Assembly: GCA_021234155.1 (NCBI GenBank)
Contig: JAJEKV010000002.1
Span: 3,988,586-4,052,585 of the forward strand
Source: Isoetes taiwanensis
Taxonomy: Eukaryota; Streptophyta; Lycopodiopsida; Isoetales; Isoetaceae
DNA length: 64,000 nt
Reading direction: 5' to 3'
This document shows, in pieces, positions 11,598 to 22,746 of this stretch. Made by a program: the position numbers and the translations under genes. The notes under the pieces are model-generated. The model had not been told where the DNA came from. It saw nothing but the letters and a program-made list of their open reading frames with translations, and did not search any database. Numbering within the stretch: position 1 is the stretch's first letter; every line of letters begins with the position of its first letter.

Positions 11598-12204
11598 TGA
11601 AGAACTTTAAGAGTTAACTTAGAAGCAAGATCAATGACTTAACCAAGTTCAATATGCAAATTCAATGACAAGTGCAAAATTCACTAGCTTCAAATTAAGT
11701 GCAAATCGAATCACCAACTTTTCTTATTGAATAAAACCTTCAATGGTCAATCATTCACAATATATATTCAATAGCACTTATTTCACTATTCCGAGAACAC
11801 AAGCATTATTTAATCAGTAAAACCATTTCACGAACTCAATCGATCCCAGCAATTTTCTCCCATGGGCAATCATTATCCCACAGGCATAGTTTCATTTTCG
11901 GGATCTCCAGACTAATATCCCACATGCATTTTAACTGTTTCGCGACCCTGAACCATTGAACTTCATTTAATCAAATAACCTAAGGTTTTCAACTTACCAC
12001 ATGATATATATTTGCAACCATACTCTTTACTCATCAATTCGTAACCATCCCTTTATCATATGATGAATCAACCCTAGTGTTCAACTCTGTAAACCTGGTT
12101 CTGGAATCTGTCTCTGGATTTAGTATGCCTTTCACTTTAACTGTAAAACCATAGCCATCTCTCTTGTCAATAATACTTAAATATCACATGATCAAATGTT
12201 CTCA
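11598..12204 (-). repeat. 3' LTR of copia element (607 bp)
   Basis: Direct repeat of 18502-19184. It starts TGAAGAACTTTAAGAG and ends ATGTTCTCA on the plus strand. It lacks the 76-bp segment present in the other LTR. Confidence 0.95.
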
Positions 12205-12756
12205 TTCTCCCCTTCATGTGATATTCCTGATCTCTGCAGCATTTAAGTAGGCTCCTCAATTCTTGGAATCTTGTTACTGGCAGAGCTTTAGTCAATAAGT
12301 CAGCCAACTGTTCTCTTGTACAAATGTATGTCAGATGAACTTGATTCTTTTCCACCATATCTCTGAGAAAATGGACTTCCATTTCTATGTGTTTGGACCT
12401 TTCGTGGAGAACAGGATTTTTAGACATAGCTATGCAAAATAGTAATCGTCCACGAGAACATTATTGTAGGACTTTGTTGAATAAAACCAAGTTCATTCAA
12501 GAGCCTTCTTTCCCATACGATTTCTTTCACAGCTAAGGAGGCAGAATTATATTCTGCCTCAGCACTTGATAAGGCAATGCTACTCTGCTTTTTGCATTTC
12601 CATGCAATTGGTGCACCACCCAACATGGTTATGTAACCTGAAGTAGATCTTCTCTGGTCAAGATCTCCACCCCAATCAAAGATCACGTAAAAGCCTTCAA
12701 TTTAAGTTCACTTGAATTATACATAATGCCAAAATGCAAAGTACCTTTCAAATACC
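12167..12756 (-). pseudogene. copia RNase H region, frameshifted
   Basis: Two overlapping minus frames continue the pol protein. Frame 12686-12420 has 'RRSTSGYITMLGGAPIAWKC', 'SSIALSSAEAEY' (catalytic Glu region) and 'VWERRLL'. Frame 12427-12167 has 'ERSKHIEMEVHFLRDMVEK' and ends with 'LADLLTKALP', the usual copia C-terminus. A frame shift separates them near 12420 and another separates the region from the RT frame near 12700-12757. RNase H removes the RNA template during cDNA synthesis. The coding part runs into the 3' LTR, as in many copia elements. Confidence 0.9.
12205..12218 (-). other. Polypurine tract
   Basis: On the minus strand ATGAAGGGGAGAA lies directly before the TG of the 3' LTR, which is the position and composition expected for the plus-strand DNA primer. 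Confidence 0.85.
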
Positions 12757-14451
12757 TTAAGATTCTTTTGGCAGCAATCCAGTGTGCCTTTCCTGGGTCA
12801 TGATTATATATCTGCTCAACAAATTTACTGCAAAAGCGATGTCAGGTCTTGTGCAATTAGCAACATATGATAAACATCCAATCAGAGATCTATATGGCAC
12901 ATTCTCCATTTGTTTCTTCTCATTTTCTGTTTGTGGACTCATTTCCTTTGAAATTTTGTGGCCTGGTACTATAGGGGTGCTAGCTGGATTACAATTCAAC
13001 ATTCCAAACCTGTTCAACATGTTCTGTGATTTGTGTGTCCGGCTTAATGCCAAAACCTTGCTGCCCCTATCTCTGAAAACTTCAATTCCCAGAAACCTTT
13101 TCAACTCCCCAAGGTCAGACATTTGGAACTTGCTATTAAGAATCTCCTTGCATTTTAGAAGAGTTGTTTTCCCATTTGCTACCATGATGTTATCATCTAC
13201 ATACAAGGCTATGATACACCATTCTTCTCCATTCTTGAACCTATATAGATTTCCATCATGATTCAATTTTTCAAATCCTTGATCTTGCAAATATTTATTC
13301 ATGCACTTATACCATTCTCGTGGGGACTGTCTTAGACCATAAACAGCTCTCTTTAATTTCCATACCTTGCCTTCTTCTTTCTCAAATCCAGGTGCTTGTT
13401 TAAGATAGACCTCCTCTTCTAACTTTGCATTCAAGAATGCAGTACTAACATTCATGTGATGCACATCAAGATCACACGAGTTTGCAATAGCAAGTAACAT
13501 TCTCAAGCTATTTATTTTTACCAAAGGAGAAAATGTTTCATCAAAGTCCCTTCCTCTTTTTTGTGTGAATCCTTGTGCCACCAACCTAGCCTTGAATTTT
13601 TCTGATTTTCCATCTATTCCAGGCTTTATTCTAAAGATCCACTTGTTGCCTATAATATTTTTGTCCTTTGGTTTATCCACTACCTCATAGGTGCCTGTCC
13701 TTTGGAATGGATCCATTTCTTCTTGCATTGCTTTAATCCATTTCTTGGAATGAACACTATTTACTGCTTCATCATAACTCCTTGGCAGGTCACAATTCTC
13801 AAGAATTAAAACATCAAAAATATTTTCCATCTCAGTATTATGAATTTGAAGCCTCCTACTTCTGCCAAACTCATTTCTTCCATGCAAGTCAGTTAGCCCT
13901 TGATTTTCATCATTTAACATTTGTGCCTCAGTTCTTCTTCCCTTTCTTTTTGGTTTTTCATTTTGTGAACTTATCCTTTCTGCTTCACTATCAGCAGACA
14001 TGTCTTTTTCAACCCTGTTACCTGCAGACATGCTTTCTTCAATCCTTTCATGTGCCATGTTTAAGTCCTCCATCTGGAGCATATCTGTATCTTCATCTGA
14101 ATCACTGTCCATATTATTTGACTCACTCTTATCAATCTCTTTGTCTGGTACTTCTGTTTTTTCTTCTACATTAATAGCTTGATTATTGTCTTCTTTTTCT
14201 CCATCATTAACTTTTTCAATTTTTCTGTAAAATTGATGTTCATCAAACACTACATCCCTGCTCATAATAATTTTTCTGTGCACGGGATCAAACAGCCTAT
14301 ATCCCTTTGAATTAGAGTCATATCCTACTAAATACGTAATGTATGCCCTATCATCAAGCTTCTTTCTCAATTGTTCTGGGACATGTGCAAATGACAAGCA
14401 ACCATAAGCTCTCAAATTTTCATAGCTAGGTAACTTCCTGCACCACAACAT
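12757..14451 (-). CDS. copia pol: integrase C-terminus and reverse transcriptase
   Basis: A 564-residue open frame. The first part, 'YENLRAYGCLSFAHVP' and 'GYRLFDPVHRKIIMSRDVVF', is the integrase C-terminal region. An acidic linker follows (about residues 80-200). The RT domain (about 225-470) has 'NKWIFRIK', 'ARLVAQGFTQ', 'DVHHMNVSTAFLNAKLEEEV', 'YGLRQSPREWY' and the catalytic 'LYVDDNIMV'. The RNase H lead-in 'PYRSLIGCLSYVA..TRPDIAFAVNLLS' follows. The first Met is not a true start, because the protein is made as part of gag-pol. Upstream the matching sequence continues in another frame, so one indel lies near 14460-14480. Confidence 0.95.
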   Translation of the reverse strand: MLWCRKLPSYENLRAYGCLSFAHVPEQLRKKLDDRAYITYLVGYDSNSKGYRLFDPVHRKIIMSRDVVFDEHQFYRKIEKVNDGEKEDNNQAINVEEKTEVPDKEIDKSESNNMDSDSDEDTDMLQMEDLNMAHERIEESMSAGNRVEKDMSADSEAERISSQNEKPKRKGRRTEAQMLNDENQGLTDLHGRNEFGRSRRLQIHNTEMENIFDVLILENCDLPRSYDEAVNSVHSKKWIKAMQEEMDPFQRTGTYEVVDKPKDKNIIGNKWIFRIKPGIDGKSEKFKARLVAQGFTQKRGRDFDETFSPLVKINSLRMLLAIANSCDLDVHHMNVSTAFLNAKLEEEVYLKQAPGFEKEEGKVWKLKRAVYGLRQSPREWYKCMNKYLQDQGFEKLNHDGNLYRFKNGEEWCIIALYVDDNIMVANGKTTLLKCKEILNSKFQMSDLGELKRFLGIEVFRDRGSKVLALSRTHKSQNMLNRFGMLNCNPASTPIVPGHKISKEMSPQTENEKKQMENVPYRSLIGCLSYVANCTRPDIAFAVNLLSRYIIMTQERHTGLLPKES

Positions 14452-14496
14452 TTTAGAATGCTTGTTCCCTTTGTACTAGTGGATGGCAAAATATTC

Positions 14497-14705
14497 TCAA
14501 TATATCTGGCTTGTCTCAAGTGCCTCATTCCATACATAATTTGGCAATCCAGAATACTTAAGCATTGATCTTACTGCATTAAGCAAAGTTTTGTTTTTTC
14601 TCTCTGCTACTCCATTTTGTTGGGGGGAGTATCTACATGTTAATTGTCTCTTGATGCCTCTTTTAGCACAAAACCATTTAAATTCATGAGATAAATACTC
14701 ACCTC
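14497..14705 (-). pseudogene. copia integrase fragment downstream of the LINE break
   Basis: The frame contains 'GGEYLSHEFKWFCAKRGIKR', 'YSPQQNGVAERKNKTLL' and 'PNYVWNEAL', the second half of the integrase core with the catalytic Glu region ('QQNG..ER'). It follows directly from 'KCIRSDR' at about 16665 once the LINE is removed. Upstream bases of the same open frame, as far as 15009, are LINE sequence read backwards and do not belong to it. Confidence 0.9.
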
Positions 14706-16664
14706 CCCGCACTGGACTACCAGTAGAGTTGTGCCCATATACAAAGCAGGGGACCCCCACAGCCCAGCCAACTATCGTACCATTATGGTCGGGCTCGTCT
14801 TTGCCAAGTTGCTTGCCGGGATTCTTGAGCGGCGATTGACACTTTGGGCAGAGGATGGAGAAGTGCGGGCTCGCACGCAGGCAGGCTTCTGCCCCCGGCA
14901 TTCTACTATTGACCATATCTTCACTCTGCGAACACTCATAGAGGATAGCCGAATCGGCGCCAGAATCCAGACGTGTTGCTTTGTGGATTTCAAGCAAGGC
15001 TTTTGACACGGTGCCTCTGGATAAGTTGTGGGACGATTGAGACGGCTAGGGACCCCCGTCGACTTGCGTAATGCTATATACGTGACTATCGAGGCTTGCT
15101 CCGGCCGTCTCACACCGCTCGGGGAGCCCGTTGTTAGTAGCATTGGGGTGCGCCGGGGCTGCCCTCTATCCCCACGCTCTTGGCTTACATTGACCAGCTA
15201 GAAGAATGGCTAGCCGAAAGCACCGGGAGGCGCCGGTTGATGCACCACATAATCCGCAACTCATATATCTTTGATGATGTTGGCCTGCTTTCGCATATAG
15301 CCTGGGAGGACATGCAACGCCACCGGATGCTTTGGACACTTTCGCCAATTCACGACATGAGAGTTAACTTGGCCAAGACAAAGGTGCTTCTGGTCCCATC
15401 ATCCCGGCACCCACGTCTTCCCTCATTCACTTACCAGGGGCGGGTAGTGGAGGTGGCTCGATCTTATAAGTATTTGGGCATTGAGTTTTCTACTACCACA
15501 CACCGGGATGCATCCATCGGGTTACGGGTCACCGCAGTTTGGAAAGCCCCTCAGATGCAATGCAAAACAACAAATCCAAGGCGAGTCAGATGCATGGGGT
15601 CACCGAGCACACTTGTTCGTGGCCTTGGTTGAACCGGGGTCCTCCTCTATGGGGCGAAGTGTGGGGCCGGTGATATCCCTCACCACTTGGAATGATCTAG
15701 AGCGTGTCTGTAAAAGCTTTCTTGGCCCTAATCGGGAGTGAAATCCACGGTCCCATATCGATCTTGCTCCAAGAGACGGGCTTCCTTCCATTACAGAGGG
15801 CCATGCTGAACGTCACATTATTTACTTCCGAAGGTGGTGGCTATGGATGAAGCCCGCTGCCCAACCTTGCTTTTGGCAAGGCGATGGGCCCTTGGCCGAC
15901 TCAAAGCCTCTTTGGAAAGACAAGCAAGCCCAAGTGGTTCTCGCTATGGAATGTGCAGCACACAGATGTGGACCAATTACATACACCGGGAACGCCGCTG
16001 CCTTGAAGCGTGCTTGGATGCTTGCTTCATGGCCAAGCTTTGGGATCTGAGAGGCCTGTCACATGTCAAGGTGGCAAATTATCGACAAGCAGGTTAATCC
16101 CATGCTCACGAGGGGCCCACAACACTACCTCGCGCACCCATCTACCCATGAAAAAGCGCGGGTGATTGCTTCCATTACGCGACAGTGCACACCACCTCCG
16201 CATTGAGACAGGGAGATGGATTCGAGCCGCGTGAGGGCCGAGAGTCCGGTCGTCTTTGTCAACGAGCCCATTGAGGATGAAAGTCACGCCCTCGTCCGTG
16301 CTTTCGTCCATTTGAGCATATCCTGCCTCGGTATGCTCGGTTAGTTGTGCCCCATCGGGCCTTGCATGAGCTAATGAGCACGGCCTCAGTAGGCTTGTTG
16401 GGATCGTACCTCAGGAGGTAATGGATACGCGGACTCGGTTATGCCCCCCGTCCACATTAACCTCAGGTTGTACTTGTGATTATGTATATAATCGTAAAGG
16501 TATGTCGACATCCTTATTGCTACTAAGGTTTTTCCCAAAAACCCTTGGGGGTTTTTTAATCCTGGTAGTAATACGCCTGCTCCTCTCTCTCTTTGTACTT
16601 GGGTCCCATAGGCCAGTTGGTCTCCGTGGACGATAAAATCATATTCTATTCTATTCTATTCTAT
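14706..16664 (+). mobile_element. LINE copy 1, 5'-truncated, inside copia integrase
   Basis: Non-LTR element on the plus strand. Its pieces are 'VVPIYKAGDPHSPANYRTIM' and 'QAGFCPRHSTIDHIFTLR' (RT), 'CCFVDFKQ', 'GVRRGCPLSPT', the YADD position as 'IFDDVGLLS', 'MRVNLAKTKVLLVPSSRHP', 'YKYLGIEF' and a C-terminal 'IEDESHALVR' knuckle region. The 3' UTR holds CCCTTGGGGG and TTGGGTCCCATAGGCC, and the tail is (TATTC)n at 16641-16664. The endonuclease and 5' part of RT are missing, and many 1-2 base indels break the frame. The tail runs directly into copia sequence, with no clear target duplication. A short pentamer tail rather than poly(A) is unlike plant L1 and recalls RTE-like or other clades; I cannot fix the clade. 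Confidence 0.9.
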
Positions 16665-18487
16665 CTGAACGAATGCATTTGACTCTCCTTCCTGTTTCAA
16701 GTTCAACCTCAGCAATATAGAGTTTAAGTGCTTCATATGCCTGATCTTTTGTTTTTAAGCAATAAGTTTTTGTTCTCCTACTAAAGTCATCTATAAAGGT
16801 CATAAAATATTTATGGCCAGCCAATGGGACCACACAAGTCAGTGTGAATCAAATCTAGTATTCCCTTAGCTCTCTTTAGTGATCTTTTAAATGGAAACCT
16901 CGTTTGCTTGCCTAACATGCAACCTGCACATATCATACTTCTGTTTTCCCCTTTATTTGCTGCTATCAGACCCCTTTTTAGTAGAATGTCAATATTATCC
17001 ATGTGTGTGTGACACATTCTATTATGCCATGTCTTTAATGATGGATATTCTACCACATTCAAACTTGGAATATGCTTACAATCAAGACCAAAGAGATTAC
17101 CAACTCTTTTCCCAATAAACTTGATATTATTTCCATGATAAATCTTACATTCCAGATTTTCAAACAAAACCTTGTACCCTAGATCCACTAATTGACATAC
17201 TGAAATCAGATTTCTAACAAGCCCTGGAACACACAATACATCCTTCAACTCTACAGTCTTCCCTTCCAAATCAAAAATCTCTAATATGCCCGAGTCTTCA
17301 ATTTTCTTCAAGCCTCCATCTCCTAGCTGCACATAACCAGCATCTTTCTTCTTACACTCCTTCAGCAATGTTTGATCACAAGTCACGCTTTTTTCAGCTC
17401 CTGAATCTATTATCAACACTTTGTTATTCTTCTTATGCACATTCCTTGAAACAGTTAAAAGCTCATCAAGTTTGCTTACCTCAGCAGCGTCATCTTCCTC
17501 TTCTTCATCAACAACTGTTTCTTTGACTACATTGACTGATGGATTACCCCTAAATCCAGATCTTCCTCTGCCAGCTTCTCCTCTTGTGTTTGTAAATCTG
17601 CCTCTTCCTTTTGAGTTTCCTGAGGTCCCTTTTGGACTTGGACAGTTTACTGCCATGTGCCCCTTTCCATCACAGTTAAAGCACCTAATGGTCTTCTCCT
17701 CATTTGGGCATTCAAATTTCAGATGTCCATATTGATTGCACTTGTAACATGGCCCAAGTTTTCCTTTACCTTCCCTTTTCTTTGATTTTCCTGCAAACAA
17801 CACTTCTGCAGATGTATCCTCATCATAAACAGCAGCCTTCTGCTCAAATTCTGTTCTAATCATCTGTATTGCATGCTCCTTTGACCTTGCTACATTTCTG
17901 ATCAAGGTTGCCAGCTGAACATTATGAGATACAGACCTCGCCAAGGACAGAATTTGATACTCATCATTGAGTATAATTCCTGCTCCCTCCAAATCTGCAA
18001 TGATGGAATCAAACTTTTCCAAATATTCAGTTAAATTATCTTTTTCAAATAACTTAAGCTTCCTCAATTGCTTTTCAAGCACATCAATTTGAGAAGAGGT
18101 TTTAACCTCATATTGGCTTACCATATAATTCCACATTTCCTTGGGACTCATACCTCTTAGTTTGAGTTTAATGACAGTACCTACTTTGCTGGTAATAATA
18201 GCCTGTGCCTCCATAATTTTGAACTGATCATCAGCTTCTGACACCCTTGTTTCTGCAGGTGAGTCATTACCTCCACCTTCAACAGAAGCCTCACTGGTCT
18301 CCCCTGCAACAGATCTCCTAGACCTTACTATTGTTGTTGATCTTTTGTCACCACTATCTTCTATCAAGTGCCAAAGCTTCTCAAACTCCAAGACTTGCTT
18401 AATTCCTCGTTTCCATATCTGAAACCCACCTTCTCCTTTGAACACATCAATGGAGTTCAGAAGATTTGCTCCAAACCTAGTTGACAT
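16651..18487 (-). CDS. copia gag, protease and integrase N-terminal part
   Basis: A 558-residue frame (18487-16811) begins with ATG two bases after the primer-binding site. Gag occupies about residues 1-300: 'GFQIWKRGIKQVLEFEKLWH', 'SQIDVLEKQLRKLKLFEKDN' and 'LTEYLEKFDSIIADLEGAG', then two CCHC knuckles (C247-C250-H255-C260 and C269-C272-H277-C282) and an Arg/Gly-rich stretch. The protease has its catalytic 'IIDSGAEKSVTC' (DSGA at 361-364). The GAG-pre-integrase HHCC motif ('WHNRMCH..CAGC') and the integrase start 'LIHTDLCGP' (first catalytic Asp) end the frame. The following bases (16833-16660) carry on as 'FIDDFSRRTKTYCLKTKDQA' and 'KCIRSDR' in a shifted frame until the LINE. Gag packages the RNA, protease matures the polyprotein and integrase inserts the cDNA. 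Confidence 0.95.
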
Positions 18488-18501
18488 GGCTCTGATACCA
18501 A
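18488..18501 (-). promoter_or_regulatory. Primer-binding site
   Basis: On the minus strand TGGTATCAGAGCC follows the 5' LTR and is complementary to the 3' end of initiator Met-tRNA, the usual plant copia primer. It abuts the gag ATG. Confidence 0.93.
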
Positions 18502-19184
18502 TGAAGAACTTTAAGAGTTAACTTAGAAGCAAGATCAATGACTTAACCAAGTTCAATATGCAAATTCAATGACAAGTGCAAAATTCACTAGCTTCAAATT
18601 AAGTGCAAATCGAATCACCAACTTTTCTTATTGAATAAAACCTTCAATGGTCAATCATTCACAATATATATTCAATAGCACTTATTTCACTATTCCGAGA
18701 ACACAAGCATTATTTAATCAGTAAAACCATTTCACGAACTCAATCGATCCCAGCGATCTCCCATTTTTAACTCTGTTCCGTCGGTGCAGGAGCGTGTTGC
18801 AGCTCGGCTAGCCGGAATCCACGGCCTTACTATTTTCTCCCATGGGCAATCATTATCCCACAGGCATAGTTTCATTTTCGGGATCTCCAGACTAATATCC
18901 CACATGCATTTTAACTGTTTCGCGACCCTGAACCATTGAACTTCATTTAATCAAATAACCTAAGGTTTTCAACTTACCACATGATATATATTTGCAACCA
19001 TACTCTTTACTCATCAATTCGTAACCATCCCTTTATCATATGATGAATCAACCCTAGTGTTCAACTCTGTAAACCTGGTTCTGGAATCTGTCTCTGGATT
19101 TAGTATGCCTTTCACTTTAACTGTAAAACCATAGCCATCTCTCTTGTCAATAATACTTAAATATCACATGATCAAATGTTCTCA
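18502..19184 (-). repeat. 5' LTR of copia element (683 bp)
   Basis: Matches 11598-12204 essentially base for base except for an extra 76 bp at 18755-18830 (starting GATCTCCCATTTTTAAC, GC-rich towards its end). It is flanked on the right by the AAGTT duplication. Confidence 0.95.
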
Positions 19185-19385
19185 AAGTTTCCATGGCATT
19201 CCGGCGCCAAAGCATTTCACTTTCCGTTTCTCAGCATCTAAACCCCGGCGTTTTCTTTTTCTTTTAATCTGAACTCCTGTGGGTTCTATCAACACTGCAC
19301 CATTTGGCAATGCCTTCGAGCGCTTATCATCTCTTCTATCAACGCCACCATTTTTCTTTTCTTCTTTTTCTTCATTATCCCAAGT

Positions 19386-20125
19386 TTGGCGACCAATAAT
19401 CTTGCTGGCTTTGGCAGTCTTTTTAGGCATGGCAGTTCAATTCATGCTGGAGCTGCAGACCCTAGGTTGCTTGGATATGGGACTTCTTTTGAGCGTGAGA
19501 AATTTCCAAGGCTTCAATTTGGGATGCCAGAGAGGAATTTTAAGCCTTTGAATTTTCTTAGCAGGGGTCGATTTTGGAGCCCAAGCGTTTAATGCTCAAG
19601 ATATGAAGAATGTGATTGATATTCTATTAAAATCCAAGAAGAGAAATCCTGTGTTGATAGGGGAGCGAACATTGGGAACTAGCTTGTCAAAGGAGCTTAT
19701 GCAGCGCTGGACAAGTCCCGATGTTCTGAGGTCCTCCATGGGGTCAAGCTACGGTTGTATAATCTCTCTTTCATGTCTAATTTTCATTCTAAGGAAGAGA
19801 TAAACCGAAAAATGAAGGAACTAGGCAAGGTTATTTGAAGACTATATGCCCTCTTGGAGCCATTGTCTTCTTGGGGGATCTTCAATGGATGGTACGAAGC
19901 CCCTACCTCAAAATGGTTGCTTTACTTTGTCCAACCTAGAAGACACTCATTTCGAGGCTGCGAAAACTATATGCGACTCATGAGGCATCTCGGTAGATCT
20001 GTGGTTTGTTGGCGTAGCATCCTCCCGCACCTATCTCCATTGTCAAACATGGCATCCGTCCTTGGAAAGCGAATGGGATCTCCAACTTTGTTCATACAAA
20101 GAACTATTTTAAACTTGCGGGCTAG
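19386..20125 (+). pseudogene. SMXL / ClpB-like (SMAX1-like) protein, decayed
   Basis: Pieces in shifting frames follow the order of plant SMAX1-LIKE proteins, ClpB-type ATPase relatives that repress karrikin/strigolactone responses in the nucleus. They are 'LLGYGTSFEREKFPRLQ', then 'DMKNVIDILLKSKKRNPVLI' (the start of the first ATPase-like domain, where families have KKRNPVLVG), then 'EINRKMKELGKVI', 'VFLGDLQWM' (read across two frames), 'NLEDTHFEAAKTICD', and 'VGVASSRTYLHCQTWHPSLE' followed by 'WDLQL'. There are at least four frame changes and no N-terminal Clp repeat or C-terminal ATPase domain. The copia element lies immediately upstream, but I cannot show that it split this gene. Confidence 0.6.
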
Positions 20126-20755
20126 GTGTGTGATACTTTTCTTGTAAATGCTATTATGATAACATTGAAGTTACGTACTATGGTCCCTTAGGTTGTAGAT
20201 TCCTGTTACCTTTTCACATCGCCACGTTTTACGAATCAACAATGCATTGAACTGTTCACGCGTTTATTATGTCTTGACATCTACTTTGATTTCCATTCTT
20301 GAAGGGCCTTCGCATACACGAACATTGATAATTGAAGATTTAGATCCAACAACAAAAAACTGCGAGAATCATTTATACAAACAAACTTTACCTTGTTAGA
20401 TCGCATTTATTTACAAGATAGGGCCCATGTTTCAAGCTTTGCACAATTCGAACAATTGTGGCAAGCTCTCGATATGATTAATGTTCGTAATTTAAAATCT
20501 CCTGCAACATAGCATCTGTCCACAACATGGTATCTGACCTATGCATTGCCGGCCTATGCATTGACGGATTGGGTTCTTTGCTTTGTTCGGTTTTATTTCC
20601 CTCTTGGTAATATCTCGGCTGTTGTATATTGTCTATCCTCCTTGAGTGAATATGTAAAAGCAGTCTAGATGCTTCAAAATTAGCAAGAAAAAGCCAGATC
20701 CAGAACCAGAGGGCTCGCTTTGCCCTAGGGATGGCACAGAAAGGAAAATGGGGGC
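20126..20755. other. No gene seen
   Basis: AT-rich. Short frames on either strand carry no recognisable motif. This may be the 3' flank of the SMXL-like relic. Confidence 0.4.
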
Positions 20756-21175
20756 ATGGCTTATGCTCACTTGTTTTCAGACATCCGTTATTTCCTCTGC
20801 CATGTTCTTGACTGCAATGGCTGCCAATCCATTGAGTGTTCCCTTGGTGCAGGAGCAATAGCCCAATATCTTGGACAGATTGGGTTGTTGCTGCCTTTGT
20901 TCCAGGTTTTATTTCAAATAAGCTTTAGTGCTTATTTGGTTGCATCTGCAGCCAGAGCTCCTTTTTATTTTTCACATTCAATTCAAGTCACAGAATTTAC
21001 GGTAGGTAGCTGTGCACAAGCAAGGGCTGCAAATGATCTTTATTATTATCATCAGTTTGGAATGCAATATACTAGGGCGAGGCAAATTATGATGTCGAAT
21101 CTTTCGTCGCTATTGGCTAACTCAGTTGACACTTCTCATCACATGTGGCAATTTAAAATATATGGTTTGCAATAA
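20756..21175 (+). CDS. Hypothetical ORF, 139 residues
   Basis: An open frame with a hydrophobic centre ('IAQYLGQIGLLLPLFQVLFQ' then 'ISFSAYLVASAARAPFYF'), possibly one or two membrane segments, then a polar end ('ARAANDLYYYHQFGMQYTRA'). I do not recognise it. It lacks a convincing promoter or splice partner and may be an exon or a chance frame. Confidence 0.25.
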   Translation: MAYAHLFSDIRYFLCHVLDCNGCQSIECSLGAGAIAQYLGQIGLLLPLFQVLFQISFSAYLVASAARAPFYFSHSIQVTEFTVGSCAQARAANDLYYYHQFGMQYTRARQIMMSNLSSLLANSVDTSHHMWQFKIYGLQ

Positions 21176-22746
21176 CACATCATTTATTTTGTATTTTTAT
21201 TTTCATGTTTACCTCAAAGTTTTATGTTTGCTTCTTTTGGGGCCCGAAGGGCCCAATTTTTTTTTTAAATGTAACAACCAACACAACTACTATTAACATT
21301 AATTAACACAAACCATTACATTCAACATGTTTAAATTAAAATCCCCCTAAGACCCCCTTTGGTTTGGGTGCATATTCACACGGAGGGTGACGTAGGGCAG
21401 CGAGAGCCCCTATAATTATGTTTTGCATGTACAAAATCAACACCATATAGTATATTACCTCAAATCTTATAGTATTTTGCGAATCTTGTTATACAGTATA
21501 GCAAATTCTGTACATCTATACCCCACAAATAAGGAACTTTGTGTACGGTGTAGATTAAGGAATAAGGGGTGAATATGCCAAGGCCGCCTTTTGTATAAGA
21601 TAGTCGGTGTAAAAGCTGTCGGGTTTTGAAGATACCCGCCACGAATATTTGCTTTAGTTCTAAATTTGTGTAATTAGATTTGTTATTAATGTCCAACATT
21701 TGGTAATAATTCCTCATTCTGTAGTGAGTGTTCGTTCGAACGAAATATGTCCCTAAACACGCGAGATTTGAACCCATGATTTTCCACGAAAATCCTTTTT
21801 CATTGAATTGCTATGATCTTTCTTTTAGATATGTGTCTAACATTGTTCATACATGTTGCAAATTAGCAATAAGACATGTGTCTAGCAACTTTGTTCATAC
21901 GTGTTGCAAGTTAACAATAAGTTGAACAATTCAACCACATGAGACGAACAATTCAACTGCACAGGAAAAATTACTAACAATATTGAAGAGAATTTCCACA
22001 TTCTAGGTTTATACTAGGACATAAATCTGCCACATTAATAAATGCTACTATGGCAAGAGGACATCAAGCATGTCAAACGAAAATGAACATATTGGAAGCA
22101 ACAACGTGAACCTAGAAGAAGAACTAAATCTAGCAACCATAGTAGGACCTCGAGAATATAGGGTGGTAAGGGTTTTCTTATATCTACCTTTCTTATAGTC
22201 ACACTGCTTCTAACTTTTATATCTACCATTTGTTATATCGCGCTTTTTATATCTACCATTTCTTATGGTCAAGAAAGAAAGGAAGAAGGAAGCTACATCT
22301 ATTGTTACCTGGGTCACAGCCTTGCCAGGTACTTCCTTAGTTGTTCAGAGTTCAAATACCTAGATAATGTAGGGGCTGCATCCAGACGATCTAGCCATCT
22401 CTCAAGCTGTGACTCTGGAAAACCAGGCGAACAAACCAATTAAACAATATATCCATTTTGTTATCGGCACAGGTTTTAAATTTTGTGTGTTTCCTTTTCT
22501 TCCCTGCAGTTCTGGAGTAAATTTTGTAAATTCTGCAGCCCCTCCATAATTGTAAACTGCACTATTAATGTGTATTCATCAGCTTCGCTATTTCCTACAT
22601 GATCAAAAGTTTTATTTATATACATTTCAAGATTTCTGGGCTTGAATGCATTAAAAGTGGCCCTTCCTAACGTTATTAAGGCTCCAGGATAACCTACCTC
22701 TTTTAAGGCTTTTCCAGACTAATCTACCCCTTTTAGGGCTTCTCTT
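21176..22746. other. Non-coding, includes a two-copy tandem repeat
   Basis: No gene supported. GATATGTGTCTAACATTGTT.. (21828-21872) is repeated as GACATGTGTCTAGCAACTTT.. (21873-21921), an imperfect duplication of about 47 bp. Near 22675-22745 a looser repeat of AGGCTT..CTACC..CTTTTA occurs. Confidence 0.5.

Larger units (their letters stand above)
11598..19184 (-). mobile_element. Ty1/copia LTR retrotransposon, minus strand, interrupted by a LINE
   Basis: The two LTRs start TG and end CA and are flanked by AAGTT on both sides (11593-11597 and 19185-19189), the 5-bp duplication expected of copia integrase. Reading on the minus strand the order is 5' LTR, primer-binding site, gag, protease, integrase, reverse transcriptase, RNase H, polypurine tract, 3' LTR. 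That order (integrase before RT) is diagnostic of copia. A LINE (14706-16659) sits inside the integrase. Frame breaks at about 14.48, 12.7 and 12.42 kb make this copy non-autonomous as assembled. The near-identical LTRs suggest recent insertion, apart from 76 extra bases in the 5' LTR. Confidence 0.97.

Noticed and set aside
14772-15143. Minus-strand ORFs inside the LINE copies (also 38096-38521, 47595-47882)
   Set aside because: They are reverse-strand shadows of GC-rich LINE coding sequence with no motifs of their own.
21740-21780. Another SINE, from GGGTTCAAATCTCG on the minus strand
   Set aside because: A box B-like word is present, but no acceptable box A lies upstream and no tail or duplication is found.
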